NCBI GenBank assembly: GCA_030576275.1
Contig: JALIBN010000004.1
Span: 1 to 64,000, forward strand
Source: Pseudomonadota bacterium
GTDB taxonomy: Bacteria > Pseudomonadota > Gammaproteobacteria > Nitrosococcales > Methylophagaceae
Direction: 5' to 3'
DNA: 64,000 nt
The number at the start of each line of letters is the position of its first letter. Within the stretch, counting starts at the first letter, position 1. This document shows positions 1 through 9,385 of the stretch, piece by piece. The notes under the pieces are model-generated. The model worked only from the letters and a program-made list of their open reading frames with translations. It did not search any database and was not told where the DNA came from. The position numbers were made by a program, and so were the translations under genes.

Positions 1-658
1 GGCCTGAACGACAAGTGGGGTAAAGCGCGATCCCGCATATGCCGCTGTTCGGCCAGTGGCACTGCCGGAACACCCAAAAACTGATGGTGCAATTTTTGAT
101 GTTGGCACTAACGTTTCCTATTATGAAGATTATCGTGCTCGTCGGGTTGGCGATATTTTGACGGTTAGACTGGAAGAAAAAACAACAGCCGAAAAAACAT
201 CAGCTACAACCGTCAGCAAATCAAATAGTAACAGTGTTACCACCCCCACGATTCTGGGCTCAGGCGTCCAATTTAATGCACCAGGAATATTACCTTTAGC
301 GAGTAATCAAAATAATGATCTATCGTTTAGCTTGGAATCAAATCATGAGTTTGATGGCGCAGGTGATAGCGATTTAACCAATAAGTTGAGCGGTGATATT
401 AGCGTGTCAGTGGTTGAGGTTTTACCGAATGGCAATATGGTTATTCGTGGAGAGAAAGTAATGACTATTAACCAAGGTAATGAGTACTTGCGGATTGCAG
501 GGATGATTAGTCCACGTGATATTGATGCTAATAATTCGATTTCATCGAAACGAATAGCAGATGTCCAAATGTCTTATGTCGGTGATGGTCCTACCAATGA
601 TGCCAATGTTATGGGCTGGTTGGGTCGGTTTTTCATCAGTGCACTGATGCCGTTTTAA
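1..658 (+). CDS. flgH: Flagellar L-ring protein FlgH, 5' end missing and frame broken at the window edge
   Basis: FlgH is the outer-membrane lipoprotein that forms the L ring around the flagellar rod. The open frame from base 8 to 658 carries the family's features: the GAIFD stretch, RRVGDILTV, the [12 protein letters not shown] strand and the C-terminal MGWLGRFF motif. The first in-frame start codon is a GTG at 56, but FlgH-like sequence ([13 protein letters not shown]) continues upstream of it to base 20. A TGA lies in that frame at 5-7. Reading frame 1 from base 1 gives GLNDKW, which would join to VKRDPAYA if one G of the GGGG run at 17-20 were absent. So the lipoprotein signal probably lies outside the window, and a single-base indel is suspected at the G run. 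It is followed 10 bases later by flgI, whose Shine-Dalgarno overlaps the flgH stop. Identity is secure; the N-terminus is not. Confidence 0.88.
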
Positions 659-668
659 GGAGGATAAA

Positions 669-1763
669 ATGAATATTAGAACAGTATTAATAACACTGAC
701 CTTGTTGACCGTTTCTCAATTAGCTTCAGCAGAACGGATTAAAGATCTTGCTTCAATTGCTGGCGTGCGTTCTAACCAATTGGTGGGTTATGGTTTGGTT
801 GTGGGCTTAGATGGTACCGGTGATAAAACTAAGTTTACCGGCCAAAGTTTACGAAGCATGTTACGCGAGATGGGAGTGACTTTACCGCCTGGCACCGATC
901 CAAAGAGTAAAAATGTTGCTGCAGTAACGGTTCACACTGATTTAGCTGCTTTTGTTAAACCAGGTCAAACGATAGATGTCACCGTATCATCTTTGGGTGA
1001 TGCCAAAAGTCTGCGTGGTGGTAGCTTGATTATGACCCCGCTAAAAGGGGCCGATGGTCAGATTTATGCGGTGGCGCAAGGTAATCTAGTGGTGGGTGGC
1101 TTTGGTGCTGAAGCCGGTGACGGCTCACGAATAACGGTTAATATTCCGAGTGTCGGCCGTATACCTAATGGCGCAACGGTCGAACGTACCGTAGGCAATT
1201 CATTTAATGTCGGCGACCATATTATTTTGAATTTACACCAGCCGGACTTTACGACTGCAAGTCGATTGACTGATTCAATTAATCACACTTTAGGCAAGGG
1301 GACTGCTAGCTCAATGGATGCCTCTTCTATTAATGTCAATGCGCCCCGCGACCCTGCTCAACGTGTGCCCTTTTTATCATTGATTGAAAATCTTGAACTT
1401 AATCCCGGTGAAGCTGCTGCAAGAATTGTGGTTAATTCACGTACGGGTACGATTGTGATTGGACAACATGTTCGTGTGAGCCCTGCGGCAGTGACGCATG
1501 GTAATTTGTCAGTCACTATTTCATCTAATCCAGAAGTAAGTCAGCCCAATGCTTTCTCGAATGGCGAAACAGTGATCACGCCTAATTTCGATATATCTAT
1601 AACAGCTGAAGACAGCCGAATGTTTCTTTTTGATTCAGGCGTTTCGCTGGAAGATATCGTCAAGGCGGTCAATCAAGTGGGTGCTGCTCCTGGTGATTTA
1701 GTGGCTATTTTAGAGGCATTAAAGCAAGCAGGCGCATTACGTGCTGAGTTGGTTATTATCTAA
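669..1763 (+). CDS. flgI: Flagellar P-ring protein FlgI
   Basis: FlgI assembles in the periplasm into the P ring, the bushing of the rod in the peptidoglycan layer. The 364-residue product has a Sec signal peptide (residues 1-21, cleavage after QLASA) followed by [13 protein letters not shown] and the very conserved [17 protein letters not shown] region near residue 33. The C-terminus ([19 protein letters not shown], ending in an [13 protein letters not shown] stretch) is also canonical. Length is normal for the family. The ATG at 669 has a perfect AAGGAGG at 657-663, which overlaps the end of flgH, so the two genes are translated from one message. No oddity seen. Confidence 0.97.
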   Translation: MNIRTVLITLTLLTVSQLASAERIKDLASIAGVRSNQLVGYGLVVGLDGTGDKTKFTGQSLRSMLREMGVTLPPGTDPKSKNVAAVTVHTDLAAFVKPGQTIDVTVSSLGDAKSLRGGSLIMTPLKGADGQIYAVAQGNLVVGGFGAEAGDGSRITVNIPSVGRIPNGATVERTVGNSFNVGDHIILNLHQPDFTTASRLTDSINHTLGKGTASSMDASSINVNAPRDPAQRVPFLSLIENLELNPGEAAARIVVNSRTGTIVIGQHVRVSPAAVTHGNLSVTISSNPEVSQPNAFSNGETVITPNFDISITAEDSRMFLFDSGVSLEDIVKAVNQVGAAPGDLVAILEALKQAGALRAELVII

Positions 1764-1846
1764 TGGTTATTTGCTATTGCCTTTATCTAATTTCTCTAGC
1801 TCCTTTGGATAATTCTGGTCCAAAGGTAAGTGGGGGAAGATAAGTC

Positions 1847-2824
1847 ATGGCACTCAATACGCACATCACACAGACAGCGGTTGATTTTAGTGGCTTAAAT
1901 GAACTACGACGTTCTGCAACCGTTGATCAAAAAGATCAAGAAACCTTAAAGCAAGTTGCGGGTCAGTTTGAATCCTTATTTGTCGGCATGATGTTAAAAG
2001 GCATGCGACAAGCTAGCCTTGGCGAAGGCATTTTTGATTCATCACAAAGCGATATGTATCGTGATATGTCTGATCAACAATTGGCGATGGATCTCTCTGC
2101 CAAAGGTGGTCTAGGCTTGAAAGAGGTCATTGTCCGTCAATTAGGTGGTCAACTGGAGTCTAAAATAAACGGCAATGGTAAAATTCAAGCTTATGGTATC
2201 AATACTGTACCCGTTCGACCTGCCTTGCAGTCTATTGATAATCCGGCTTTGTTCCAACAAATAATGCAGGCAAAACCGACTGATGAAAGTCACGCAACTG
2301 AAATCACAACGTCGGCAATGCAGAGAAACTTTACGTTTGATTCGCCAGAAAGTTTTGTACAGCAATTATTACCAATGGCAAAACAAGCCGCCGAAAGAAT
2401 TGGCGTTACGCCTGAAGTTATATTATCGCAAGCAGCATTAGAAACTGGCTGGGGTCAACACATTATTGATAAAGCAAATGGCACATCAAGCCATAACTTA
2501 TTTAATATCAAAGCCGATAGTCGCTGGCAAGGTGAGCATGCAACAACTGGAACGGTCGAATATCGTGATGGTGTGGCTGTCAAAGAACAGGCGCAGTTTA
2601 GATCATATGACAATTATCAAGACAGTTTTAACGATTATGTCGATTTCTTACAAACGCAGCCACGCTATCAAAATGCATTAAAACAAACACATGATCCTGA
2701 ACAATTTATTGAGGGCTTGCATAAAGCTGGCTATGCAACCGATCCTGATTATGCCGATAAAATTAAGCAAATTATGAACAGTTCGACATTGGCACAAATC
2801 TCGCAACAGCAAGAGCATTCATGA
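1847..2824 (+). CDS. flgJ: Flagellar rod assembly protein / muramidase FlgJ
   Basis: This is a two-domain FlgJ of 325 residues. The N-terminal rod-capping domain (about 30-100) contains QFESLFVGMMLKGMRQA and the LGLKE end. The C-terminal glucosaminidase domain (about 165-315) contains SQAALETGWG, in which E199 is the expected catalytic acid, then HNLFNIKADSRW and a YDNYQDSFNDYVDFL segment. The protein caps the growing rod in the periplasm and cuts peptidoglycan to let it through. The ATG at 1847 is preceded by a purine-rich GGGGGAAG. It lies 83 bases after flgI and 36 before flgK, so it probably belongs to the same transcript. Confidence 0.96.
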   Translation: MALNTHITQTAVDFSGLNELRRSATVDQKDQETLKQVAGQFESLFVGMMLKGMRQASLGEGIFDSSQSDMYRDMSDQQLAMDLSAKGGLGLKEVIVRQLGGQLESKINGNGKIQAYGINTVPVRPALQSIDNPALFQQIMQAKPTDESHATEITTSAMQRNFTFDSPESFVQQLLPMAKQAAERIGVTPEVILSQAALETGWGQHIIDKANGTSSHNLFNIKADSRWQGEHATTGTVEYRDGVAVKEQAQFRSYDNYQDSFNDYVDFLQTQPRYQNALKQTHDPEQFIEGLHKAGYATDPDYADKIKQIMNSSTLAQISQQQEHS

Positions 2825-2860
2825 TTTTCGTCGATAAATTGACGGATAGAGGGCTTTAAA

Positions 2861-4570
2861 ATGAGCATGTTAAATATTGGTACATCGGCGCTTCTGACGA
2901 CTCAAGCCTCGTTATCAACCACAAGTCATAATATTAGTAACGTAAATACCGATGGTTATAATCGCCAGCGTGTAACTCAAGGCACCCAAACGCCTAATTT
3001 TGAGGGTGGTTACTATATTGGCTCTGGCGTTACCGTAAACAGTGTAGAGCGGATATTTGACTCATTTTTATCCGATCAAGTACGCATATTTACCTCTCAA
3101 GAAAAGTCTTTTGATACCTTTTCCACATTTGCTCGCCAAGTTGATGATTTGCTAGGTGCCCCAGAACTCTCATTAAGTTCTGGTTTACAGGGCTTTTTTG
3201 ATGCCGTACAAGACGTAGCTAATGATCCGACTTCTATTCCTGCTCGCCAAGTTATGCTTACAGAAGCTGATACCTTAGCTAAGCGGTTTAATACCCTTGA
3301 TACCCAACTCAACGCATTTAACGAACAAGTGAATCTTGGTCTTGATAATGCCGTAAAAGATGTCAATATCATTTCCCAAGGCATTGCGGATCTTAATCAA
3401 GCGATTACTGAAGCATCTGGCGGTGGTGGTATAGCGCCTAATGATTTACTGGATCAACGAGATCAACTCATCAATCAATTATCAGGCTATATTTCTGTTT
3501 CTACCAATGTGCAGAGCAATGGTGCGGTAAATGTATTTATCGGTAATGGCCAAGCCTTAGTAGTAGGGCAATCGGCAATAGCATTAAAAATCATCACTAA
3601 TCCCCTAGACAGCACGCGTAGTGAAGTAGGATATGGCCCTAGTAATATTAATGTGTCAGCACAATTAACCGGTGGTTCCATAGGTGGATTACTCAATGTT
3701 CGCCAAGAAGTTATTGATCCTGCGCGTTCTGAAATTGATGCTCTAGCAGCCGGCATGATAGATACGATTAATGCTCAGCATACCGTTGGCTTAACGCTCG
3801 ATGGTAATACCGGCGGCAACTTTTTTGAGCCTACCGATGCCTCAATACAAGATGCAGGTAGCATTCGCATAGCAATAACTAATCCGCGTGATATTGCCAT
3901 AGCATTTCCTGTTTCAACTACGACCAACATAAATAATTCTGGTACGGCGCAACTTAATGTTACTAAAGTAAGTTCACTGATTGATCCTGCTAATGCACAA
4001 GCCTTGGCGAGTGATGTTCAATTCAGCTTTGCTAGTGATCAATATACCATTACCTATCAGGGTGAAACAGCGATCATACCGTTTACGTCTGGCGTTGATA
4101 GTGGTAAATCATATGATTTGTCTTTGCTTAGCTTTACCGGCGGGATAACAGCACCAGATTTAAAAATCACCTTATCGGGTGTCCCCGCTAATGACGATAG
4201 CTTTACGATTAGTAATAGTAATAATGGTGGCTTTACCGCCGTAGGTGATAACAGAAATGCTCTGGCATTAGGTGAGTTACAAATTACAAAAACACTCAAT
4301 CAAGTGAACGGTGTTGCGACACGTTCTTTTGGTGATGCATATGGCATTTTAGTAGCCAATGTTGCCACCAGAACGCACCAAGCCGAGGTAGGTCAGCAAA
4401 CGCAAAAAGGTTTACTCGACCAGACTAACTTACGTTATGAATCAGTTTCAGGCGTAAACTTGGACGAAGAAGCTGCAAATTTGATTAAATTTCAACAAGC
4501 TTATCAAGCTGCATCACAGATTATTACCGTATCCAATACCGTATTTAATTCATTGATGAGTGCGATGTAA
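2861..4570 (+). CDS. flgK: Flagellar hook-associated protein 1 FlgK
   Basis: FlgK (HAP1) forms the first ring of the hook-filament junction outside the cell. The 569-residue protein starts with the axial-family motif (LNIGTSALLTTQASLSTTSHN, then ISNVNTDGYNRQR) and ends with the D0 helix typical of FlgK (EEAANLIKFQQAYQAASQII, then VFNSLMSAM). The middle is a variable surface domain rich in Ser, Thr and Asn. An ATG two codons downstream (2867) could also serve. flgL follows 15 bases later, so flgKL are an obvious pair exported late through the flagellar type III system. Confidence 0.96.
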   Translation: MSMLNIGTSALLTTQASLSTTSHNISNVNTDGYNRQRVTQGTQTPNFEGGYYIGSGVTVNSVERIFDSFLSDQVRIFTSQEKSFDTFSTFARQVDDLLGAPELSLSSGLQGFFDAVQDVANDPTSIPARQVMLTEADTLAKRFNTLDTQLNAFNEQVNLGLDNAVKDVNIISQGIADLNQAITEASGGGGIAPNDLLDQRDQLINQLSGYISVSTNVQSNGAVNVFIGNGQALVVGQSAIALKIITNPLDSTRSEVGYGPSNINVSAQLTGGSIGGLLNVRQEVIDPARSEIDALAAGMIDTINAQHTVGLTLDGNTGGNFFEPTDASIQDAGSIRIAITNPRDIAIAFPVSTTTNINNSGTAQLNVTKVSSLIDPANAQALASDVQFSFASDQYTITYQGETAIIPFTSGVDSGKSYDLSLLSFTGGITAPDLKITLSGVPANDDSFTISNSNNGGFTAVGDNRNALALGELQITKTLNQVNGVATRSFGDAYGILVANVATRTHQAEVGQQTQKGLLDQTNLRYESVSGVNLDEEAANLIKFQQAYQAASQIITVSNTVFNSLMSAM

Positions 4571-4585
4571 AGCGAGGTAATTATT

Positions 4586-6064
4586 ATGCGTGTCTCCACA
4601 GCTTATATTTTTGATCAAAACCTTTCAGCTATGCTTAATAAGCAGGCAGAACTGGGCAAAACGCAGCTACAAGTGTCAACGGGCAATAGAATATTAAACC
4701 CGTCAGATGATCCTGCTGGTTCAGTACAGATTTTAAATTTACAGCGAGAAGTCAGCTTGTCAGAGCAATACTTGAGCAATGCGACCAAGGCTGAAAATAA
4801 ACAATCACGCGAAGAAGGTGTATTAGATAGTGCAACCAGCATGTTGCAACGGATCCGAGAACTCGCAGTTCAAGGTTTAAATGCCACCAATACACAAGCG
4901 GATAGACAGGCAATAGCGATAGAAGTTAAACAGCTCAATGAGCAACTTTTGGCGCTAGCGAACACCCGTGATTCAAGTGGCGATTACCTGTTTTCAGGAT
5001 TTAAATCTAATACCCAGCCTTATGGAAGCATTAATGGGGATTACCAAGGTGATGAAGGTCAGCGCAATATAAAAGTAGGCGAAGGTGTATTGATTGAAAC
5101 CAATGACCCAGGCAATAGAGTGTTTGAAGCGCCGTTGATTTCGACAACAACTACAACAACGTTAACCCCTATTGTAACGGCTAATGTTGCGAATACTGGA
5201 GATAGCTCAGTTGCTGTAAGTAATTACACTGGTGGCACAGCCGTTTTCTCAGAAACATTTACCTTTGATGGTACTAATTACGTTGATGGGGCCGGAGCGC
5301 TTTATCCTTATACGGCACCCGGACCAGCAAGTTTTAATTTAACAACGCCACCGATGACCGTTACATTCAGTGATACGCCCGCGATTGGTGATGAATTGAC
5401 CGTGACTAATGGAACTGGTAACGGCCAAGCAACAATTACAGTTGATTCAGGTGTTGCTGAAACATTCTCGCCCATTAGTTTTACCTATCAGGCAGAAATA
5501 ATCGCAGAGCCACTTGCCTTACCGACGCCAATTGTAGGCGTACCTGCTCGATACCAAATAACCGATGGCACCAATACTGAAACGGTGAATTATGTTGAAG
5601 GCATGAGTGTTGAGTTGGGCAAACTTAATCCTAATTTTACATCGCTGACAGTTAAGTTAACTGGCGCACCTGCTGACGGTGATGTCATGGTGATTGAGAG
5701 AGCTGAAACGCAACTAAGTCAATCTATGTTCAAAACGATTGAAAACTTTGCCAATGCCTTGATTGCCAATGATGTTGGCCCGAATAGCTCCCCCAATAAT
5801 GGCGATTTTCTGACTAATATGAGTGCCTCATTAGCCGTTGTAATTGATACTCGCGCCAAAGTTGGCTCACGTCTTAATTCTATTGATCAACAAAATCAGA
5901 TTAACGAAGGCATATCAGTTGTCATGCAAAAAGCGCTGTCAGAAATTAAAGATTTGGATTATGCCGAAGCGATTTCACGGTTAAGTTTACAAATGACAGG
6001 GCTACAAGCAGCCCAACAATCGTTTGCCAAAGTGCAAGGCTTGTCATTGTTTAACTACCTGTAG
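4586..6064 (+). CDS. flgL: Flagellar hook-associated protein 3 FlgL
   Basis: FlgL (HAP3) links FlgK to the flagellin filament. The 492-residue protein begins MRVSTAYIFDQNLSAM, has the flagellin-like D1 signature (GNRILNPSDDPAGSVQILNL, then a [14 protein letters not shown] stretch) and ends with LSRLSLQMTGLQAAQQSFAKV followed by LSLFNYL, the usual FlgL C-terminus. It is longer than the enterobacterial protein because of a Thr/Val-rich middle (about 190-370), which is probably surface-exposed. A RBS-like GAGG lies just before the ATG at 4586. It is the last gene before a 406-base REP-rich gap, so it likely ends the flgH-L transcript. Confidence 0.95.
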   Translation: MRVSTAYIFDQNLSAMLNKQAELGKTQLQVSTGNRILNPSDDPAGSVQILNLQREVSLSEQYLSNATKAENKQSREEGVLDSATSMLQRIRELAVQGLNATNTQADRQAIAIEVKQLNEQLLALANTRDSSGDYLFSGFKSNTQPYGSINGDYQGDEGQRNIKVGEGVLIETNDPGNRVFEAPLISTTTTTTLTPIVTANVANTGDSSVAVSNYTGGTAVFSETFTFDGTNYVDGAGALYPYTAPGPASFNLTTPPMTVTFSDTPAIGDELTVTNGTGNGQATITVDSGVAETFSPISFTYQAEIIAEPLALPTPIVGVPARYQITDGTNTETVNYVEGMSVELGKLNPNFTSLTVKLTGAPADGDVMVIERAETQLSQSMFKTIENFANALIANDVGPNSSPNNGDFLTNMSASLAVVIDTRAKVGSRLNSIDQQNQINEGISVVMQKALSEIKDLDYAEAISRLSLQMTGLQAAQQSFAKVQGLSLFNYL

Positions 6065-6087
6065 ATTAGGTTTCAATTTAACGAGCC

Positions 6088-6251
6088 GTAGGTCGGGTTT
6101 CAACCCGACGGTTATTCGTCGTTCATGTTGGGTTAAAACCCAACCCACAACATTCTCCGTAGGTCGGTTTTCAATCCGATGTTTATTCGTCATTCATGTT
6201 GGGTTAAAACCCAACCCACAAAATGCCTCGTAGGTCGGGTTTCAACCCGAC
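6088..6251. repeat. REP/BIME palindrome cluster between flgL and fliC1
   Basis: Five short palindromes lie in a row. Type A is GTCGGGTTTCAACCCGAC preceded by GTAG (6088-6109, a degenerate copy at 6159-6180, and 6230-6251). Type B is GTTGGGTTAAAACCCAAC followed by CCAC (around 6125-6149 and 6197-6220). A and B alternate with spacers of about 15-20 bases, the layout of bacterial interspersed mosaic elements. Each can fold into a short hairpin. They match the palindromes that flank the RAYT genes at 8579 and 11494, which probably mobilised them. Confidence 0.85.
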
Positions 6252-6368
6252 GAATCCAAGCCTTGTAATCAAGAGCCACAAAACAAAATAACCACACACC
6301 ATAATGCCGATCATTTCATGTCCCTAGAAAATCAATTCAACCTATTGAAATTTATGGATATTAAAACA

Positions 6369-6384
6369 TGGCATAGCCATTGCT
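6369..6384 (+). promoter_or_regulatory. Candidate sigma-54 promoter of fliC1
   Basis: TGGCATAGCCATTGCT has the invariant GG (6370-6371) and GC (6382-6383) exactly 10 bases apart and a TTGCT -12 box. Transcription would start near 6395, leaving a leader of about 75 bases. No TAAAG-type sigma-28 site was seen in front of this flagellin, unlike fliC2 and fliC3. Confidence 0.72.
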
Positions 6385-6470
6385 AAACAACTGTCACACG
6401 ATGGTTGTCTGTCAAAAAAACAACGCAGCTACTATTGAGTTTATTTTTATATAGATAAAGGAAACTAACA

Positions 6471-8330
6471 ATGGCTTCAGTAATCAATACCAATGTTGCA
6501 TCTTTAAATGCACAGCGGAACCTTACAAGCTCGCAATCAGACCTTGCTACTTCACTTCAGCGTTTATCATCTGGCTTACGCATCAACAGTGCCAAAGATG
6601 ATGCGGCAGGTCTTGCGATTTCAGATCGTTTCACCACGCAAATTCGTGGTTTAAATCAAGCGTCACGTAATGCTAATGATGCGATCTCACTATCGCAAAC
6701 TGCTGAAGGTGCGCTGGGTGAAGTAACCAGTAACTTACAACGGATTCGTGAATTGGCCGTGCAATCTGCCAATGCGACCAACTCATCTTCTGATCGTGCA
6801 GCATTGGATTTAGAAGTACAGCAACGCTTATCTGAAATTGATCGAATTTCAAGTCAAACTTCATTTAATGGTCAAAAAATTCTCGATGGTACATTTGGTC
6901 AGGCGGCCTTCCAAGTGGGTGCTAATGTCGGTGAAACAATTACTTTAGATTTAAGTACCAGTATGCGGCCTAATACAATAGGTCGATTGGCAGAAGTGAC
7001 GTCTGGATTTAACTTGAATTCACTCGCAAGTGACGAGCCTACTCCAGCGGTATACAATTCAGCGCCTATTACACCTTTTGATTTCAGTACTGTTCCTGCA
7101 GAACTAGGCACATCAACTGTTGCAGTAACTACAGCCGCTGTAGCAGGTGATAGCATTGATATTAATGGTGTTACATTTACTTTCGCTCAGGGGGCTGCAA
7201 ATATATCGGTTACTAGTGCAACCAGCGTAACTATCACTGGTGATATTTCTACTACCCCATTAACCCCAACTACGACAGCATCTCAGTTAGATGCAGCCAT
7301 TGATGCATACATAGCTGATGTTGGGAGTGCTGATGCAAGATTAGATGACATCACACCAAGCAATGGCACAGGTACGCTCACACTGACATATGCAACGGCG
7401 GGCTTACCGAGTGATAACAATACTATTACTGTTGGCGCTGGTAGCACATTAGCTGCGACTATTGCTGTAGACGCAACAGGTTCCAACGTAGGTGAAGATA
7501 TTGTCGTGGGAACCACAACAGTCAATCTTTCAACAAGTATTACATCTGCAGATGACTTAGTAAGTGTTATTAACGCAGCATTGGTCGCAGCAGGTGATAC
7601 CAGTGTCATTGCTAGTGCAGGACCCGATGACTCGCTAATTTTAACAACGAGCGATACAGGAACAACTATCGCAATACCAACGCCGGTCCCCACGGCTGGT
7701 GACACAAATGCTGTTGCCTTAATTGGTGCTACAAATGCGACTTCATCCCATGCTGGGTTGGCAGCTGCAACACTAAATATTGCAGTAGGTGATTTTAGTA
7801 TTCAATTAGGTGACTCAACTGCAGTGACGGTCTCAGGTGAGTTTACGACTGCACAATCTATTGTTGATGCTGTTAATGGCGCATTAGCAGGTAATGCAAC
7901 TGCACAGTTAAATGATGACGGCACCATGAGTATATTTTCTGCCCAAGATGTGACCATCACTGGCACGGATGGTTTAACAACGCTAGGCTTGGCGGCATCA
8001 ACACTGGCTGATGGAAGTCTGATTGGTAGCAACATCTTAGATGTTAACTCTTCAAATGAGATTATCCGTCGCCTTGATTCAGCGCTAACATCAATAAGCG
8101 ATTTGCGCAGTACCTTTGGTGCGATTCAAAACCGTTTTGAATCAACGATTAGTAACCTGGGCACTGCGGTTGAGAATTTAAGTGCGGCACGTAGTCGAAT
8201 TCTGGATGCTGACTTTGCAGCAGAAACAGCGGCACTAACGCGTGCTCAAATATTGCAACAAGCAGGTACCGCGATGTTATCGCAAGCGAATGCGATACCT
8301 CAGAATGTATTGAGTTTGTTACAAGGTTAA
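6471..8330 (+). CDS. fliC: Flagellin FliC1 (619 aa, large central domain)
   Basis: This is the filament subunit exported by the flagellar type III system. The N-terminal D0/D1 part ([18 protein letters not shown], then [20 protein letters not shown] and a [19 protein letters not shown] stretch) and the C-terminal D1/D0 part ([33 protein letters not shown], end LSLLQG) are fully canonical. The roughly 350-residue centre is Thr/Ala/Val/Asp-rich and contains repeated strand-like stretches of the kind seen in flagellin hook-IN motifs. The ATG has AAGGA about 10 bases upstream. From base 6576 onward the gene is identical to fliC2. It appears to be driven by sigma-54 (site at 6369). Confidence 0.96.
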   Translation: MASVINTNVASLNAQRNLTSSQSDLATSLQRLSSGLRINSAKDDAAGLAISDRFTTQIRGLNQASRNANDAISLSQTAEGALGEVTSNLQRIRELAVQSANATNSSSDRAALDLEVQQRLSEIDRISSQTSFNGQKILDGTFGQAAFQVGANVGETITLDLSTSMRPNTIGRLAEVTSGFNLNSLASDEPTPAVYNSAPITPFDFSTVPAELGTSTVAVTTAAVAGDSIDINGVTFTFAQGAANISVTSATSVTITGDISTTPLTPTTTASQLDAAIDAYIADVGSADARLDDITPSNGTGTLTLTYATAGLPSDNNTITVGAGSTLAATIAVDATGSNVGEDIVVGTTTVNLSTSITSADDLVSVINAALVAAGDTSVIASAGPDDSLILTTSDTGTTIAIPTPVPTAGDTNAVALIGATNATSSHAGLAAATLNIAVGDFSIQLGDSTAVTVSGEFTTAQSIVDAVNGALAGNATAQLNDDGTMSIFSAQDVTITGTDGLTTLGLAASTLADGSLIGSNILDVNSSNEIIRRLDSALTSISDLRSTFGAIQNRFESTISNLGTAVENLSAARSRILDADFAAETAALTRAQILQQAGTAMLSQANAIPQNVLSLLQG

Positions 8331-8363
8331 ACTCGTAGATCGGTTTTTTGTTTATTACACTGC

Positions 8364-8546
8364 GTAGGTCGGGTTTCAACCCGACGGATAGTAGCGAACT
8401 CATGTTGGGTTAAAACCCAACCCATGGCTGAATAATTAGAACCCAACCTAATATTATGTAGGTTGGGTTCTAATTATTCCACTGCGTAGTTCGGGTTTCA
8501 ACCCGACGAATAGTAGCAAATCATGTTGGGTTAAAACCCAACCCAC
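8364..8546. repeat. REP palindrome cluster downstream of fliC1 (RAYT-proximal side)
   Basis: Alternating type A (8364-8385, variant at 8485-8507) and type B (8402-8423, 8522-8546) palindromes surround a longer perfect inverted repeat at 8431-8478. The cluster sits between the fliC1 stop and the RAYT stop, so both converging genes end in hairpin-rich RNA that could stabilise or terminate transcripts. Confidence 0.85.
8431..8478. repeat. Perfect 20-bp inverted repeat with 8-base loop
   Basis: The left arm (8431-8450, beginning AATAATTAGAACCC) and the right arm (8459-8478) are exact reverse complements around the loop ATATTATG. It is longer than the neighbouring REPs and shares only the ACCCAACCTA core with them. 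No run of T follows, so it is not a standard intrinsic terminator. A second copy is at 11346-11393. Confidence 0.9.
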
Positions 8547-8578
8547 GAACTTGAAAATACTTTAACCCGACGATAAAT

Positions 8579-9034
8579 TTACAACCAAACACTATCCCAA
8601 TGCGGCCAATTGGCTAGTTTTTTAACCAAACCCGCTCTTAATGGGTTGGCAACAATATAGCGAGCAATTGCTAGCCGATCTTCCTCTTTTCTTAGGGCGT
8701 GGTCATGAAAGCCCGCTTGCCAGATTGAACCTGTGCGATTTAACTGCTGATTAATCCCTTTGGCACTATGACCTTTAACTAATTTCATAATCTGAGCTAA
8801 ATCATGCTCATCAGCATTTTGCAAGTGCAATAAGCCATGAAAATGATCGGGCATAATCACCCAGCACATCCATTGGCATTGATGGTGCTGTTCGCTTTCA
8901 CGTAAGGTATTGATAAGCATACGAGCACAGCTAAAGTCATTAAATAGGGCTGTGCGGTGGTGGGTCACCGAGGTGATAAGATATTCACGGCCAGTTTCAG
9001 AAAATCGTCCTTTGCGGAGATCGTTACAGCTCAT
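8579..9034 (-). CDS. REP-associated tyrosine transposase (RAYT), copy 1
   Basis: The 151-residue protein belongs to the Y1/HUH transposase family (IS200/IS605-like, Transposase_17). The HUH motif lies in MPDHFHGLLHL (about residues 62-72), and the catalytic Tyr is expected in the ARYIVANPLRAGLV stretch near residue 127. RAYTs cut and join single-stranded REP hairpins and are domesticated, usually single-copy elements. REP palindromes flank this gene on both sides (8364-8546 and 9101-9234), forming a typical REP-RAYT unit. It is transcribed against the flagellin genes. The duplicate at 11494 is identical. Confidence 0.9.
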   Translation of the reverse strand: MSCNDLRKGRFSETGREYLITSVTHHRTALFNDFSCARMLINTLRESEQHHQCQWMCWVIMPDHFHGLLHLQNADEHDLAQIMKLVKGHSAKGINQQLNRTGSIWQAGFHDHALRKEEDRLAIARYIVANPLRAGLVKKLANWPHWDSVWL

Positions 9035-9100
9035 TGATTACATCCTTGTAGTAATGATGAGTTGATTTTATGTTGATGGGGATTAGATTACCATCTATAT

Positions 9101-9234
9101 GTAGGTCGGGTTTCAACCCGCTGGTTGGTAGCGAATAATGTTGGTCTGAAGTCCAACCTACAATGAATAGCCGTAGGTCGGGTTTCAACCCGACAGGTAG
9201 TGGCAAATCATGTTGGGTTAAAACCCAACCCACG
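9101..9234. repeat. REP palindrome cluster upstream of RAYT copy 1
   Basis: Two A/B pairs are present: A at 9101-9120 (imperfect right arm), a B variant at about 9138-9161 (GTTGG-GTCTGAAGT-CCAAC type), A at 9173-9194 and B at 9210-9234. They lie between the RAYT start codon and the fliC2 promoter. Confidence 0.82.
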
Positions 9235-9269
9235 ATATTCAACTCCACAAATTAAAATTGAAAAAAGGC

Positions 9270-9296
9270 TAAAGTTATTCCACCCATAGTCGTTAA
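9270..9296 (+). promoter_or_regulatory. Candidate sigma-28 (FliA) promoter of fliC2
   Basis: TAAAGTTA (9270-9277), an 11-base spacer, then GTCGTTAA (9289-9296) fits the FliA consensus TAAAGTTT-N11-GCCGATAA with three mismatches in 16. It lies about 90 bases before the ATG and has an exact copy before fliC3. Confidence 0.75.
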
Positions 9297-9385
9297 CGTA
9301 TCCGGAAGCAGTGAATACAACACATTAAGATGTATATCTGCTATTTACGAAAGGGTTGACACCCACTCACTATGGAGAAAATGTC

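Noticed and set aside
6899-8035. Long antisense frames within fliC1 (and copies within fliC2 and fliC3)
   Set aside because: They are Ala/Val/Pro-rich mirror images of the Thr/Ala-rich flagellin codons, with no ribosome sites or motifs.
6088-9234. Possible CRISPR-like repeats
   Set aside because: The repeats are palindromic REP elements with short, similar spacers and no cas genes; not a CRISPR array.
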